The notes under the pieces are model-generated. The model did not search any database. It was given only the letters and a program-made list of their open reading frames with translations, and was not told where the DNA came from. Of a stretch of 64,000 nucleotides of DNA, positions 30,042-42,011 are shown piece after piece. The stretch is from positions 2,816,288 to 2,880,287 of the forward strand of contig NW_020194555.1 in the NCBI RefSeq assembly GCF_002865645.1, given 5' to 3'. Every line of letters starts with the position of its first letter. Position 1 is the stretch's first letter. The DNA comes from Hyaloscypha bicolor E. Taxonomy: Eukaryota > Ascomycota > Leotiomycetes > Helotiales > Hyaloscyphaceae. A program made the translations under genes and the position numbers.

Positions 30042-32477
30042 ATGGCTCCACCAGTAGAAGGACGAAAGTCCAAGCCCAAAGGGCGACCCAAGAATGACAC
30101 ACGCTCCTTAAAAAGAAAACGAGATATCGAAGACCACGAAAAGCTGCAGAAAGCCGTCGAGGAACTCGTCAGTACTAACCGTTCACTTCCAACCCCCTCA
30201 ACTAACTTTTCGCAGGACCCCAAAGCAGAGATCAAAGACTTCTCCGACCTCCCCCTGTCGCAGACGACCGCCTCCGGCCTCGAGGCCTCTCACTTCAAAA
30301 CCCTAACCGACATCCAATCGAAAGCTCTACCCCTTGCACTGAAAGGAAAGGATATTCTCGGCGCCGCGAAGACGGGCAGTGGAAAGACGCTGGCATTCTT
30401 GATACCGGTGCTGGAGAATCTATACCGGCAGAAATGGACCGAATTAGATGGACTTGGTGCGCTCATCATATCGCCGACGCGAGAGCTGGCGATCCAGATC
30501 TTCGAAGTACTGCGGAAAATTGGTCGGTACCATACTTTTTCTGCAGGGTTGGTGATTGGTGGTCGAAGTCTACAGGAAGAGAAAGAGAGGTTGGGGAGGA
30601 TGAATATCCTTGTTTGTACACCTGGGAGGATGCTGCAGCATATGGATCAAACTGCAGCTTTTGAGGTCGACAATCTGCAGATGTTGGTTCTGGATGAGGC
30701 GGATAGGATTATGGATATGGGGTTCCAGTCCTCGGTGGATGCTATCATTGAGCACTTGCCGAAACAGAGGCAGACGATGCTATTCAGTGCTACGCAGACG
30801 AAAAAAGTCTCTGATCTGGCGAGGCTGAGTCTACGGGATCCAGAATACGTTTCTGTTCATGAAGCGGCTGCGAGCGCTACGCCTTCGACTCTACAGCAGT
30901 ATTACGTCGTCACACCACTTCCAGAGAAACTGGATACATTGTACAGCTTCATCAAGTCCAATTTGAAAGCTAAGATTATTGTTTTTATGTCCTCTGGAAA
31001 GCAGGTACGGTTCGTGTATGAAAGCTTTCGGCATTTGCAACCTGGGATACCGCTTCTCCATCTACATGGACGTCAAAAACAGACTGCAAGGCTAGAAATC
31101 ACGTCAAAATTCTCAGCATCGAAAAATTCCTGCATCTTTGCCACAGACGTTGTTGCAAGAGGTCTAGATTTCCCTGCTGTGGATTGGGTCATTCAGTTAG
31201 ATTGCCCGGAAGACGCTGATACGTACATCCATCGAGTTGGTCGGACTGCTCGTTATGAGCGGGCTGGAAAAGCTGTTCTGTTTCTGGATCCGAGCGAGGA
31301 AGAAGGGATGCTTAAACGATTGGAACACAAGAAAGTGCCAATCCAGCGAACGAAGCCAAGAGAAAAGAAACAACAGAGCATCAAGAATCAGCTGCAAAAT
31401 ATGTGCTTCCAGGACCCTGAGCTCAAGTATCTCGGTCAGAAAGCCTTCGTCAGTTATACCCGGTCAGTGTTTGTGCAGAAGGACAAGGACGTATTTAAGA
31501 TGACTGAATACGACTTGGAAGGATATGCTGCCAGCTTGGGTCTCCCTGGAGCGCCGAAGATCAAGTTCCAGAAAGGAGACAGTGCAAAGACCATCAAGAA
31601 TACACCGAGAGCGGCATTATCAAGTGACGAAGACAGTGATGTGGAGGCAGGGGAAAAGAAACCTAAGAAGGAGGAAGTGCGGACGAAATATGATCGGATG
31701 TTTGAACGTCGTAACCAAGATGTTTTGTCTGGTCATTATTCGAAAATGATTGCCGATGACGATATAGGCAAGGACGACGATCAGCAGGGAGATGCTGATG
31801 AGGACAATGATTTCTTGTCTGTAAAACGGGTGTTACCTGTGGATGACGAAAGCTCGGACGAGGAACTCCTGGCCGCTTCTGGACCTGCGCCTAAGGTCAT
31901 CCATGGCCTTGGCAAGGAGCCACTTGTGATAGATTCGAAGCGAAGGGAGAAGATGTTGAAGTCCAAGAAGAAGCTCCTGAAGCTCAAAGAGAAGGGTACG
32001 AAGCTAGTGTTTGATGAGGATGGCATGCCTCATCAAATTTACGAACTCGAGGATGAAGATGCTTTCCGCAAACAAGGTCCCGCTGAGGCCCAACGAGCGA
32101 AGTTCTTAAAGGGGGAAGCTGCCAGAGTCCGTGACGCGGATCTCGATGACAAGCAGCTTGCCAAGCAAAAGAAGAGGGAGAAACGAGAGAAGAGGAAAGC
32201 TAGAGAAGCAGCTGAGAAGACTGGCATTGACAACGATGAGGCGCCCGAGCTTGTGGGGCTTGAAGATGGTGAAGATCCGATGGAACTTTTGGCTTCACTT
32301 CCATTGGCTGACGAGGAAGAAGAGAGGCCAACCAAGAGACCTAAGAAATGGTTTGAGGACGATTCAGATGTTGAGAAGAAGAAAGTTTCTAAGAGGAAAC
32401 ATCGTGTTATTGAAGCAGAAGATGAGCCAGAGACATTGGAGGACCTCGAAGCTCTTGCAGCGGGCCTTCTGCAATGA
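30042..32477 (+). CDS. dbp4: DEAD-box ATP-dependent RNA helicase Dbp4 (Hca4/DDX10 type)
   Basis: Nucleolar helicase of pre-rRNA processing, needed for release of U14 snoRNA in yeast. The ATG at 30042 ([15 protein letters not shown]) begins the conserved N-terminus. Helicase motifs in order: a Q-motif block ([13 protein letters not shown]), AAKTGSGKT (I), PTRELA (Ia), TPGR, DEAD (II), SAT (III), [13 protein letters not shown] (V) and HRVGRTAR (VI). The Dbp4-specific C-terminal extension, with the DUF4217-like [17 protein letters not shown] and an acidic/basic tail, follows. Bases 30168-30215 read open but have GTCAGT..CGCAG ends with CTAAC branch sequences and interrupt a conserved region. I take them as a 48-bp intron, giving 795 residues rather than 811. 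Confidence 0.93.
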   Translation: MAPPVEGRKSKPKGRPKNDTRSLKRKRDIEDHEKLQKAVEELVSTNRSLPTPSTNFSQDPKAEIKDFSDLPLSQTTASGLEASHFKTLTDIQSKALPLALKGKDILGAAKTGSGKTLAFLIPVLENLYRQKWTELDGLGALIISPTRELAIQIFEVLRKIGRYHTFSAGLVIGGRSLQEEKERLGRMNILVCTPGRMLQHMDQTAAFEVDNLQMLVLDEADRIMDMGFQSSVDAIIEHLPKQRQTMLFSATQTKKVSDLARLSLRDPEYVSVHEAAASATPSTLQQYYVVTPLPEKLDTLYSFIKSNLKAKIIVFMSSGKQVRFVYESFRHLQPGIPLLHLHGRQKQTARLEITSKFSASKNSCIFATDVVARGLDFPAVDWVIQLDCPEDADTYIHRVGRTARYERAGKAVLFLDPSEEEGMLKRLEHKKVPIQRTKPREKKQQSIKNQLQNMCFQDPELKYLGQKAFVSYTRSVFVQKDKDVFKMTEYDLEGYAASLGLPGAPKIKFQKGDSAKTIKNTPRAALSSDEDSDVEAGEKKPKKEEVRTKYDRMFERRNQDVLSGHYSKMIADDDIGKDDDQQGDADEDNDFLSVKRVLPVDDESSDEELLAASGPAPKVIHGLGKEPLVIDSKRREKMLKSKKKLLKLKEKGTKLVFDEDGMPHQIYELEDEDAFRKQGPAEAQRAKFLKGEAARVRDADLDDKQLAKQKKREKREKRKAREAAEKTGIDNDEAPELVGLEDGEDPMELLASLPLADEEEERPTKRPKKWFEDDSDVEKKKVSKRKHRVIEAEDEPETLEDLEALAAGLLQ
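30168..30215 (+). other. probable stop-free 48-bp intron inside dbp4
   Basis: GT start, CAG end, TACTAAC just after the donor and CAACTAAC 12 bases before the acceptor. The length is a multiple of three and there is no stop, so it reads through as [16 protein letters not shown]. Removing it joins VEEL to [13 protein letters not shown], the continuity expected from Dbp4 relatives. Confidence 0.75.
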
Positions 32478-32684
32478 ACCCATTAGCTACCGTACAATGA
32501 AAATCTTGATACCCCTGAGCGAGAACCCCGAATCCCTTCTGACAGCGAGCCCCTCCAAGAACCCCACTCCCCACATCTCCCTCGGCAGCGCTAAAATTGG
32601 CCACCCGAGCCACAACCGCATCAAATTGCTTACATTGCAAAAGCAAACACCAATGTCTCTCATAAAACATAGGCATGGATCGCT

Positions 32685-33622
32685 ATGAACGAAATGCCAC
32701 TGCGTGTACCAAAGGATGCCGACGACAATGCGCCGGTCATTAACGGCCACGATGCGAGCATTCTACCACTCTGTGCCAAACTCGCGGCTCGGGTGAATGC
32801 CTTCCTCCAGACCGAGGCAGAGACTCCTCTGCTGAAAGCAGTGCAGGAGCAGACTAGAGTTGCGTTGGGCGTTATCAGTACTGCGTTAGACCGATATAGG
32901 TAGTGCCTCCTCCTCCTTACCCTCACAATTGGGCCTCCATCTTGTGCCGACAACTTGCTGACAGGTGTCCAGTTTAGATGAAATCTCCCTCTCCTACAAC
33001 GGCGGAAAGGACTGCCTCGTCCTCCTTATACTCCTCCTCTGTTCGCTCGCTACATACAAGAAGGCCCCTCTGCCGAAGGAGCTGCACTCCGTATACATCA
33101 TCTCTTCGCACCCGTTCAAAGAAGTCGATGCCTTCGTCGATGACTCAGTCACTACATATAGCCTAGACCTCGCACGCTATGCAATGCCGATGAAAGAGGC
33201 GTTCAAACGATACTTAGAGGAACATAAGAAGGTGAAGGCGATACTTGTTGGGACTAGGAGAACCGATCCTCACGGGCAGAGCTTGACGCATTTTGATTTA
33301 ACCGACTCCGGATGGCCGGCTTTTATGAGGGTCCATCCGGTTATTGATTGGCATTATGCTGAGATTTGGGCGGTTAGTCCTACCTACTTCTTGGAATTTA
33401 AGAGAGACTTGCTGACGGGAGTAGTTCATTCGACATTTCGAGATCCCTTACTGTCCGTTGTATGATCAGGGATATACATCACTTGGTGGCACAACGGATA
33501 CGCACCCGAATCCAGCATTGAAAGCAACAGAGGGAAATATGAAAGAGAATCAGAGCCAGGGCTTCAGACCGGCATATGAGTTGGTGGAAGATCGTGCGGA
33601 GCGCTTGGGTAGGGACTGGTAG
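32685..33622 (+). CDS. fad1: FAD synthase (FMN adenylyltransferase, PAPS-reductase fold), three exons
   Basis: Converts FMN and ATP to FAD, the last step of flavin cofactor synthesis. 270 residues; exons 32685-32899, 32973-33372 and 33425-33622, with introns of 73 and 52 bp (GTAGTG..CCAG, GTTAGT..GTAG). After an N-terminal helix (LPLCAKLAARVNAFLQ), the signature SLDEISLSYNGGKDCLV is the PP-loop/PAPS-reductase nucleotide site. VGTRRTDPHG and RVHPVIDWHYAEIWA are the flavin and ATP site motifs. Exon 3 restores FIRHFEIPYC, YDQGYTSLGGTTDTHPNP and the ending RLGRDW. It follows dbp4 on the same strand with 207 bp between stop and start. Confidence 0.93.
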
Positions 33623-34237
33623 GTGAGAGGCTTTGACTTTGGGCGGCATTGCATCATAGACTCTAGATGGCGGCTCTTTGGATGTGTTCTGTATGTATGC
33701 ATTGGATTAATGAACTCTGAACCCTCCTTTACCTTTCAATCGAGCTTTAGATAACTCGTAAATACGGGGACCTAGCTCGGGCTCGGAAGTCCGACATTCA
33801 AAATTCATAAGGTTGCGTCAAGGGGTGTCTTACAAATCTACAGACCGGGCTTTGCCATTGGCAGTATTTCCATGCTTCGTCAGAAATGGTACGAGTCAGA
33901 TGCATTCTTTCAGAACATTTCTTCCGCTTCTGGAAATTGGACAAGTGTACAAGAAAATGTACCTGCAGCAGCCGTTCTCGGGAAATACCCATTCTCCTCA
34001 ATGGGAGCTTTTGCCAAGAGATCAGCACTGCCCAAAGATGCTGAATAATGTCTTCTGGAGGGACCCTGTTCCGCTCGGGCTTGGAAATCACGACATTCAG
34101 TGCAATTCATCGAGGATACTATGGACTCTGGTAGTATAAAGACCCAAGTGAACGATGGCTGTATTTGCTTTTCAGAGCAGTCAGTGGTCGAGTTACTTTA
34201 CCTTTCATAGATCTACTTCAACTTTCAAGCATCCAAA
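33623..34237. other. spacer between FAD synthase and PRISE genes, with a degenerate direct repeat
   Basis: About 615 bp. A segment at ~33768-33809 (GGGACC..GCTCGGGCTCGGAA..CGACATTCA..AATTCAT) recurs imperfectly at ~34061-34110, in the same orientation about 300 bp apart. Otherwise no gene is recognised. Confidence 0.45.
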
Positions 34238-35643
34238 ATGACTAACTCATCAACCAAAGAGTCCAAGACGGGCCTCCAGGCTCTGGTCTTCGGAGCTTCA
34301 GGCATTACAGGCTGGGCAATCACAAACTCAGCTCTCACCTACCCAACATCAAGCACCTTCAGCCGAGTCGTAGGCCTCACAAGCCGGCCCCTCAGTCTTG
34401 AAACTTCAGGCTTCCCCACAGACTCAAGACTGCAGCTTTACTCTGGTCTTGATCTGTCTCAAGATGCCGAGACGATTAGAAAATATCTGAGAAAGATTGA
34501 GAATGTTGAGCGGATCACGCATGTATATTTCGCAGGTATGAAAAGGTAGGTGTGAAAGTAGGGTACAGAGCTGACGAGGATAGCCTATGTGCATCGTGGA
34601 TGGGGAGACGAAGGCTCCGAGGAACGAATCAAAGAGAATGTTGATTTCATTGTCAATGCCGTCACTGCAGTGGAGGCGGTCTGTCCAAACTTGCAGTTTT
34701 GGACGTTCCCTACTGGCGGGAAGGTAATCTTCCATCCTAGCCACGCCTGGGAGAAACAAAGCTGAAAATGCGAAGTGGTACGGCTTCGAATTCGGCAAAA
34801 AAGTATCGCGTATAACGCCTCTGAAAGAAAGCGCACCCCGGGTACCCGCACCATACGGAGACCACATCTTCTACTACCCGCAAGTCGACACCCTTACAAA
34901 GCTCTCCGAAGGCAAGAGCTGGAACTTCGCGGACATAAGGCCGGATGCTATTGTACCTCCCCTTTCCCTTCCCCCACCAATTCGATTCGATTAACCTGTT
35001 GATATTGAAATAGGTGGGCTTCGTACCCAACCACAACCCAATGAACATCGCCGAGCCCCTCGCCCTTTACGCCTCGTTGTGGAAATCCCTGTCCCCGTCC
35101 AAACAGATACCCTTCCCAGGAACCATGTATTCATACACCCACCTACAATCTAACATCTCGTCTGACCAACTCGGGCGTTTCCATATCTACGCTTCTTTGC
35201 ACCCGGAGCTGACGGCCGGGAAGGCGTTTAATATCGCTGATGTAGATGAGGGCCTAAGTTGGGCGACGGTATGGCCTGGGATTGTGGCGTATTTTGGGCT
35301 TGAGGGTATGGGTCCCGTGGAGAAGGATGTGGGTAGTGGGGAGTTGTGGGTTAAGGGGAAGCAGGGGGAGTGGGAGCAGTGGACGAGGGGGAATGGGTTG
35401 AGAATGGAGGTTTTGGAGAAGACTTGTTGGGAGTTTATGACGGTTGTTACGTGAGTGTTCTCTTCTTGATCTTTGAGGGGGATTTGCTGATTAAAGCGGC
35501 GTGATAGGGGTGAGTACTCGACTTTTGATAGAAATTTTGATATTAGCGAGGCGAGGAGGATTGGGTTTAAGGAAAGTGTGGATCATGTCAAGGGGTATCA
35601 TATTGCGTTTGATCGAATGAGAGCCGCCAAGATCATTCCGTAA
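34238..35643 (+). CDS. PRISE-type SDR (progesterone 5-beta-reductase/iridoid synthase-like), five exons
   Basis: NAD(P)H-dependent enone 1,4-reductase family, 395 residues. Exons are 34238-34535, 34584-34723, 34776-34952, 35014-35450 and 35508-35643, with introns of 48-61 bp, all GT-AG, and every junction keeps frame. GASGITGW is the dinucleotide-binding loop and VGLTSRPLS the family's Arg-containing cofactor segment. HVYFAAYVHRGWGDE follows. Catalytic Lys lies in FPTGGKWYG and Tyr in HIFYYPQVDTL. GFVPNHNPMNIAEPLALYAS and the C-terminal GYHIAFDRMRAAKIIP are family marks. The physiological substrate in fungi is unknown. No terpenoid genes lie nearby. Confidence 0.9.
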
Positions 35644-35967
35644 GTTGTCGAGTTATTCAAAGGATAGTCGTTCTTCTCATTTAGGGAATGAACATCATTA
35701 GATCTGTACATTATGCAAGAAAGTGGATGGTCTTTTTGTTACTTGGATTTATTACTATCTATCATGTTACGAAAGGGAGAGTCTCTGTTTCTCCAAGCTG
35801 AGGATTCCTTCTTAGAATACATCACCCAAACCAATCTGATCGACTCCTTGTTTAGAATGCCGTATCCAACGCCTCGAAGCAAAAAAAAAAAAGATGATCA
35901 TGATTGTTTCACGAGACAGCCTTTTCGGCCACAGTTCTAGTCCAAGCACTCGCCTCCAAGGAATACC
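35644..35967. other. short convergent spacer
   Basis: About 320 bp between two genes transcribed toward each other, including an A12 run near 35881. It probably holds both 3' UTRs. Confidence 0.5.
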
Positions 35968-37443
35968 TCAAACAACAGCACCTTCGCTCCTTTCCTTCCC
36001 TTTCAGCATGATGCGACTTCCTGTCCATGCGAAAGCCGTGATTGCACAAACACCATTGAGCAGCCCCAAGGACCATCCCATGGTTCCCCAGCCTCCATTC
36101 TGTACCACGAACCCAGCCCACAGCGGTCCAATCAACGTTCCCAAAGCGTATGCTAAATTGAATAGGCCAAATCCTTGCGCCGCAGCTCCCCTCTTCCCCA
36201 TGCTTCCGGGCCTCTTCTTCTCTTCCAGAGCTACAGCGTGGTCGATATCTGCCATTAAGGGGGCCATGACCAGCGATATACAGAATCCGATGAAGACTAG
36301 CAGAGCAGCTAGTAATACCTTCTGTCCAATGGAGTCGTGGTCCACAAGGCGTAGGAGGACCCAGAATGGGACAGCTCCTAATAGGCCAATAGTCGTAATA
36401 AATCTCGAGCCAAATTTATCTGAAATGCCACCAAAAACTGGCGAGAAAAGAGCGGGAATAACAAGAGAGATAAAGATCAATCCAGCCCCAGAGGAAGTCC
36501 AGTGAAATGTGTCTTTCACATAAAGAGGGAGTACACTGTCGAACGATGCGAGCGAGGTGGATTCAATAAAGCAGCCAAACATTGCGACAAGAACCCGTGG
36601 CACTCGCAATAGCGTGATGAGTGGCGGCATATGTTGAGTCCACTTCGGTAGAGGTTTCACGGATGTCTTTTCTGACTCCGCAGGCACAGTAGTTGCGGGT
36701 ACGGCCTGCATCTCACCCCCTGACGAGTCTCTTCCAACGGAAGAGTCAAGAGACACTGGGTTCTCTGTAGGTGGAGACCATTGCTGAGCAACACTCTTCT
36801 CCACCATCATCAGACGGAGAAAGATGTCTAAGCCGATGATTGCGAATCCCATTGAGAAAACAGCATAATAGCCTGCATTGGCGTAAACAACTCCGCCGAG
36901 CAGTGGCCCGGCGAGAGATCCAATCGAAGTTGCAGCCGCCATATATCCCATCGCAGCTCCAAGTTTTTCTCTTTCAATAGAATCGCTAAGAAGGGCAAGG
37001 CCGACCGTCCAAACGACTGCTGCTGAGAGACCTTGAAGGGCTCGCCCCGTGATCAAAACCGGAAGAGAGGATCCAACACATAACATTGCAGTCGCTCCAC
37101 CGAGAGCAAGCAAGCCCAGAAGAAGAGGAATACGTCGTGACATCGATTTATCTGCGAACCATCCAAATATCGGAGAGCCCACTGCAAGGGCTGCTCCGTA
37201 TACACTCAAGAAGATACTCGTCCATCGTTGCAGATCTTCTTCCTTGACTCCTACTCGTCCCGTCAATGCAAATGGCAGTACCGGCACCACTACTGAGTAG
37301 AGGAAAATGTCGGTGAAGATGGCAATTGAAATAGTCGTGGTGATAAAGGCATTGGATGATCTGATATTGAGAAATAGTGGGGCTTCAGAGTTGCCCACTT
37401 TCTGGCCATACAAGAAAGTGTAGAAGTGGTCTTTGCAGAACAT
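35968..37443 (-). CDS. MFS drug:H+ antiporter-1-like transporter (vesicular amine transporter-like)
   Basis: Intronless 491-residue, 12-helix MFS protein. The ATG at 37443 precedes FITTTISIAIFTDIFLYSVV (helix 1), WFADKSMSRRIPLLLG (motif A), ITGRALQGLSAAVVWT (motif B region), GAAMGYMAAATSIGSLAGPL (motif C) and a long charged central loop. The second half begins near PRVLVAMFGCFIESTSLASF and includes SPVFGGISDKFGSRFI. It resembles the fungal branch of DHA1/SLC18-like carriers that export toxins or amines; the substrate is unknown. It is transcribed divergently from dbp10 across a ~510-bp shared promoter region. Confidence 0.88.
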   Translation of the reverse strand: MFCKDHFYTFLYGQKVGNSEAPLFLNIRSSNAFITTTISIAIFTDIFLYSVVVPVLPFALTGRVGVKEEDLQRWTSIFLSVYGAALAVGSPIFGWFADKSMSRRIPLLLGLLALGGATAMLCVGSSLPVLITGRALQGLSAAVVWTVGLALLSDSIEREKLGAAMGYMAAATSIGSLAGPLLGGVVYANAGYYAVFSMGFAIIGLDIFLRLMMVEKSVAQQWSPPTENPVSLDSSVGRDSSGGEMQAVPATTVPAESEKTSVKPLPKWTQHMPPLITLLRVPRVLVAMFGCFIESTSLASFDSVLPLYVKDTFHWTSSGAGLIFISLVIPALFSPVFGGISDKFGSRFITTIGLLGAVPFWVLLRLVDHDSIGQKVLLAALLVFIGFCISLVMAPLMADIDHAVALEEKKRPGSMGKRGAAAQGFGLFNLAYALGTLIGPLWAGFVVQNGGWGTMGWSLGLLNGVCAITAFAWTGSRIMLKGKERSEGAVV

Positions 37444-37956
37444 CGTGGCGGATGTTGAGGGTTGGGACTAGAGGTGGTAGGAATACTGGTAGCCACTTGG
37501 CTTCACATCTGGGAAGAAGGGATATATTTGTACTTCTAGATCCAAGTACCGCCACCCCACTTTTTCGAAGACTCACACTAAGAGAGCGACAGATGCCAAG
37601 ATCTGGTAGCGCCAGTAAGCAAACGGGACGGAATCCGCGGACGCCGAATTTGTGGCTTTCGACTCAAGGCTCAATAAGGTCAGGATTACTGAAACTTTAT
37701 AGGAGGTAGAACCCATGAAGGCGAGGAGCCAGCCAGCCGCAAAAAGATATGGAAATATCAGTCAGGGAGGAAGCAATGAATTCGAAGATCAAAGTGGTGA
37801 AGTCTGAAAGAAAAGTGAGGGGGGAGGGGGCTTGGTTCACCCGATTTGAAAGGCGGTGTAGTTCTACGAGTAATTTTCCGGCAGAAAAAAGGGATCGATA
37901 AGACTTCATCGGCAACCAGCACAAGCACAACGACGAAACAGCTGTCGTTATTCAAC
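37444..37956. promoter_or_regulatory. shared divergent promoter region of the MFS pump and dbp10
   Basis: The two start codons (37443 minus, 37957 plus) face away from each other across 513 bp. No coding family or binding motif can be assigned with confidence. The role as promoter is inferred from orientation only. Confidence 0.5.
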
Positions 37957-40762
37957 ATGCCTCACCGTGCTGGATCGCCCGCGGTCTCAGAAAACGAGTT
38001 CGACATCACGAATTCATTATTCAAAGATGATGTCGACGCAGAAGACGACGATTTCGGGTTCCCCACCAGCAAGGATTTGGGAAACCTTGACGCCGGTGGG
38101 ATATTAGATTTGGGAATCGAGAGCGATGGAGATGGCGACGAGGAGTTTATCGCAGCTCAGCAAGCTGCGTCGAATCGAAAGGCTTCCAATGTCAAGGGCA
38201 AGAGTGTTAAGAAGGGCGGAGGATTTCAGGCAATGGGTAAGGGAACTGCAAGCTTTCAGAGAAAAAAGTGCTAATTTTGGTCAAGGATTGAACGCACATC
38301 TCCTCAAAGCGATTAGCAGAAAAGGGTTCTCTGTCCCTACTCCGATCCAGCGGAAGACAATTCCTCTCGTCCTCGATGGTCAAGACGTGGTGGGCATGGC
38401 CAGAACCGGTTCCGGAAAAACTGCTGCCTTCGTTATACCCATGATCGAGAAATTAAAGGCCCATAGTGCTCGAGTTGGTGCTAGGGCATTGATCTTATCG
38501 CCATCTCGAGAACTTGCCTTACAGACTTTGAAGGTTGTTAAGGAATTTGGCCGAGGGACGGATCTCAAATGTGTTTTGCTTGTGGGTGGGGACAGTCTGG
38601 AAGAACAATTTGGCTTCATGGCCGCAAATCCGGATATTGTCATTGCAACACCTGGTCGATTTCTACATTTGAAGGTTGAAATGTCTCTTGATCTTTCATC
38701 AATCAAGTACGTGGTCTTCGACGAAGCTGATCGATTGTTCGAAATGGGATTCGCTGCCCAGCTCACGGAAATCCTTCACGCCCTGCCAACTTCGAGACAG
38801 ACTCTATTGTTCTCTGCAACTTTACCAAAATCTCTAGTTGAGTTTGCAAGAGCTGGTTTGCAGGAACCCAGTCTGGTACGACTGGATGCTGAAAGTAAAG
38901 TCTCGCCGGATCTCGAAAGTGCATTTTTCAGTGTCAAGAGTGCCGAGAAAGAAGGTGGATTATTGCATATCCTCAACGATCTTATCAAAATGCCTACTGG
39001 CCCACCAGAGAATGCTCGGAAGGCTGCAGAAACCAACAACAAGAAGCGGAAACGAGGAGCTGATGGGCCTGGTCCCAAGCACAAGCCGACAGAACATTCA
39101 ACGATCATATTTGCAGCGACGAAGCATCACGTTGACTATCTAGCATCACTTTTACGACTATCTGGCTTTGCGGTTTCTCATGCTTATGGTTCCTTAGACC
39201 AGACGGCGAGAAACATGCAAGTCGAGGATTTTCGAACAGGAATGACCAATATCTTAGTAGTGACCGATGTCGCTGCAAGAGGTATTGATATTCCTGTTTT
39301 GGCAAATGTCATAAATTATGACTTCCCCCCTCAACCAAAGATCTTTGTCCATCGAGTTGGTCGAACAGCAAGAGCTGGACAACGGGGATGGAGTTACAGT
39401 CTTGTTCGAGATACAGATGCTCCGTATCTCCTGGACTTACAGTTATTTCTGGGAAGGAGACTGTTACTTGGCCGTGAAAGCGGCACATCAGTCAACTATG
39501 CGGAGGACGTTATAGTTGGTGCCCTACTCAGAGACAAGCTCGAAGCTACGACAGAATGGATTACCAAGTTGATTGGGGACGATGACGATCTTAGTGCTCT
39601 TCGGAAAGTGGCAGGTAAAGGAGAGAAGTTATACATTAAGACTCGAAATTCAGCCTCAAGTGAGAGCGCAAAACGAGCCAAGGAGGTCGTGGCTTCGAAG
39701 GGGTGGATGCAATTACACCCCCTATTCAACGACGAGACAAACGGTGCGGAGCAAGCACGCATCGACATGCTTGCACGTATCAGCAGTTTCCGACCACAGG
39801 AAACAGTATTCGAAATCGGGACTCGAGGGAAGGCAGGTCATGGCGAGGCAGCAGAGATGATGCGTCAGCGCCGAGAGAAGATTGTCCCAAGACGGCAAAA
39901 AGAAGAGGACGAGAAAGCAGCAGCAGAAGCTGGAGCTGACGACGAAGTGTTTGGTGGATTGGATTCTGAGGCGGAAATCGAGGATGAGATGGAAGTCACC
40001 GTCACGGGCGGAGACCAAGATATGGAGGAAGCCTCTGACGACGACCTGGAACGAACGTTCTCCAAATCCAGCCAAAAGGGGAAAGGACGAACGTTGTCTT
40101 GGAAAGATTCTGAAAGCTTCATGTCCTACACTCCTAAGACGATCAACACGGCCGAAGAGCGGGGTTACGGCGTGCACTCAGGATCTTACAACACGGCGTC
40201 TCAGAACTCCAATTTCGTGGAAGTGGCAAGGGGAGTGACGATGGATTTGACAAATGACGACGGTGCGAAGAGCTTTGCAGAGCCAGCGAGAGCAAAGGGG
40301 ATGCGATGGGATAAAAAGAATAGTAAATACGTTGCAAGAGCGAATGACGAGGATGGCTCGAAGGGGAGGAAGATGATCAGAGGAGAGAGTGGGCAGAAGA
40401 TCGCTGCTAGTTTCCAGAGTGGGAGGTTTGACAGGTGGAGGAAAGCTCATAAGGTTGATCGAATGCCGAGGACTGGAGAGGCGGAGAGAGAAGGTGCCGG
40501 TGCCGGTGGAGTGGGGAGAGGAATGGGGACGAGGTATAAGCATAAGCAGGAGAAAGCACCAAAGGAGGCAGACAAATATAGAGATGATTACTATGTGAGG
40601 AAGAAGAGGGTGGATGAGGCGAAGGAGAAGAGAGTGGGCAAGTGGAAGGATGGATTCGGGAAGAAGGAGATCAAAAGTACGGAGGATATTCGCAAGGAGC
40701 GAAAACTCGCAGAGCAGAGGAAGGCGAAAAATGCTCGGCCGAGTAAGAGAGGGAAGAGATGA
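37957..40762 (+). CDS. dbp10: DEAD-box ATP-dependent RNA helicase Dbp10 (DDX54 type), two exons
   Basis: Nucleolar helicase of 60S subunit assembly, 918 residues. Exon 1 is 37957-38236 ([18 protein letters not shown], acidic). A 49-bp intron (GTAAGG..CAAG) at 38237-38285 joins GGGFQAMG to [19 protein letters not shown]; without it the first exon runs to a stop at 38271-38273. Motifs: ARTGSGKT (I), SPSRELALQ (Ia), [17 protein letters not shown] (II), LLFSATLP (III), [11 protein letters not shown] (V) and HRVGRTAR (VI). A long C-terminal region includes the DBP10CT-type block ([31 protein letters not shown]) and a lysine-rich tail. Confidence 0.94.
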
Positions 40763-41132
40763 TCACTATCACCACCACTATTTGATGTTTTACAGATACC
40801 CAATGTCTGGCAGTCGAATGTTGAGAGTCATTTTTGCATTTGGAATGCAAGCCTCGTGTAACTACCTACTGACTTACCAGCAAAACGCATCCATCAATCA
40901 AATAAGTAACAGCCGGACGCAAACGCCGAATTCCGCCCAAAGAGTTCTGTGATCCCCTTGTGATCCACCACAAACGCCAAAACGTGAAGTCGTCAAAATA
41001 GTGAAGCGATCGTGCCCGGTAAGCCACCGACGCCCGGGTATCCACTGCGAAGCAAACCAAACGTCCCATATCCAACCACGTAGCCAAACGCCAAATGCCC
41101 TGTTCTATCACATGCCAAAATCCATTCGTTCC
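40763..41132. other. convergent spacer between dbp10 and the proline-rich gene
   Basis: About 370 bp of presumed 3' UTRs from two convergent genes. No other feature was seen. Confidence 0.5.
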
Positions 41133-42011
41133 TCAGACAATAACTCCATCTCCATTGTCGCCACCACCTCTGGGTCTTTTGTCCCGTCCGTCCGTGGCAG
41201 GGGATCGTGATGGGTGACCACGTCGTTTCCTCCCCCTTCTCATTTTTGCTTTGCCTTTGTTCTGGCCCTCTTTTCCATCCCCATCGGAGTGTGTGTCTGT
41301 TGCTTCTTTCTCTAGCTCGTCAAGCTCTTCCTCAATTTTGTCGGGGTAGCTGCGATCAGGCGGATATACCCTGGGAACAGCCGCCCCATAGGCCCGGCCC
41401 CCGGGAGACCAAGGTCCTTCACCTTGCCATTGTTGAATCGAAGCAGCTTCGGAAGACGGTTGATGTGCTGTTGTTTGAAGTGGCGCGTGGCTTTGAATAG
41501 GGTGGGGTGTTTGAAGCGGTTGAGGTGGTGGAGGTCGAGATGAGGTTGCGTTTCTGTTTCCGTTCTGTTGTAGGATGGGTGATGTGCGGCCGTTGTATTG
41601 GGCCGAAGCCCCAGTAGTTGTTGGATGAGAGGAGGATGAAGTTGGTTGGGGTCGCTGGCGTGGTGAGTGTTGGACTGGAACTTGCTCTTGTGATGCTTGA
41701 CTGTCAGCGTATTCTTCCTCGTCTGCAGCAGGATAAAGTATGAAATCCCCATGTGGACGAGGGATAGCTTGGTGGAAAGGCTGACCAGGTTCTTCGGCTT
41801 GTGGTTGAAGTTGAGGTTGTCCAGAACCCGAAGGGCCAGCCTCAGGAGGAGGCGGTGGAGGGAGAGGACTGGTAGAATTTGTGGTAGAGAAACTAAACAA
41901 GGAGACGGAATATCAGTGTCTGGTTCCGAAACCACCCATCAACATCTGTTCAACGAACCTGTTTGTGTTCTGCGGGCTTCCCGGCTCCGCTCGAGTGGAA
42001 CTTGTATCCAT
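41133..42011 (-). CDS. hypothetical proline/glutamine-rich protein with basic C-terminus, two exons
   Basis: No family recognised. Exons 42011-41959 and 41892-41133, joined by a 66-bp GT-AG intron, give a 270-residue product starting MDTSSTRAEPGSPQNTNS. The middle is disordered: PPPPPP near residue 30, repeated Q, P and S stretches. A short acidic helix (KIEEELDELEKEAT) follows, then a basic, nuclear-localisation-like segment (KAKMRRGRKRRGHPSRSP) and a Gly-rich end. A nuclear protein is plausible from the basic cluster only. The coding call rests on the single long frame plus a clean splice to an upstream ATG. Confidence 0.55.
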
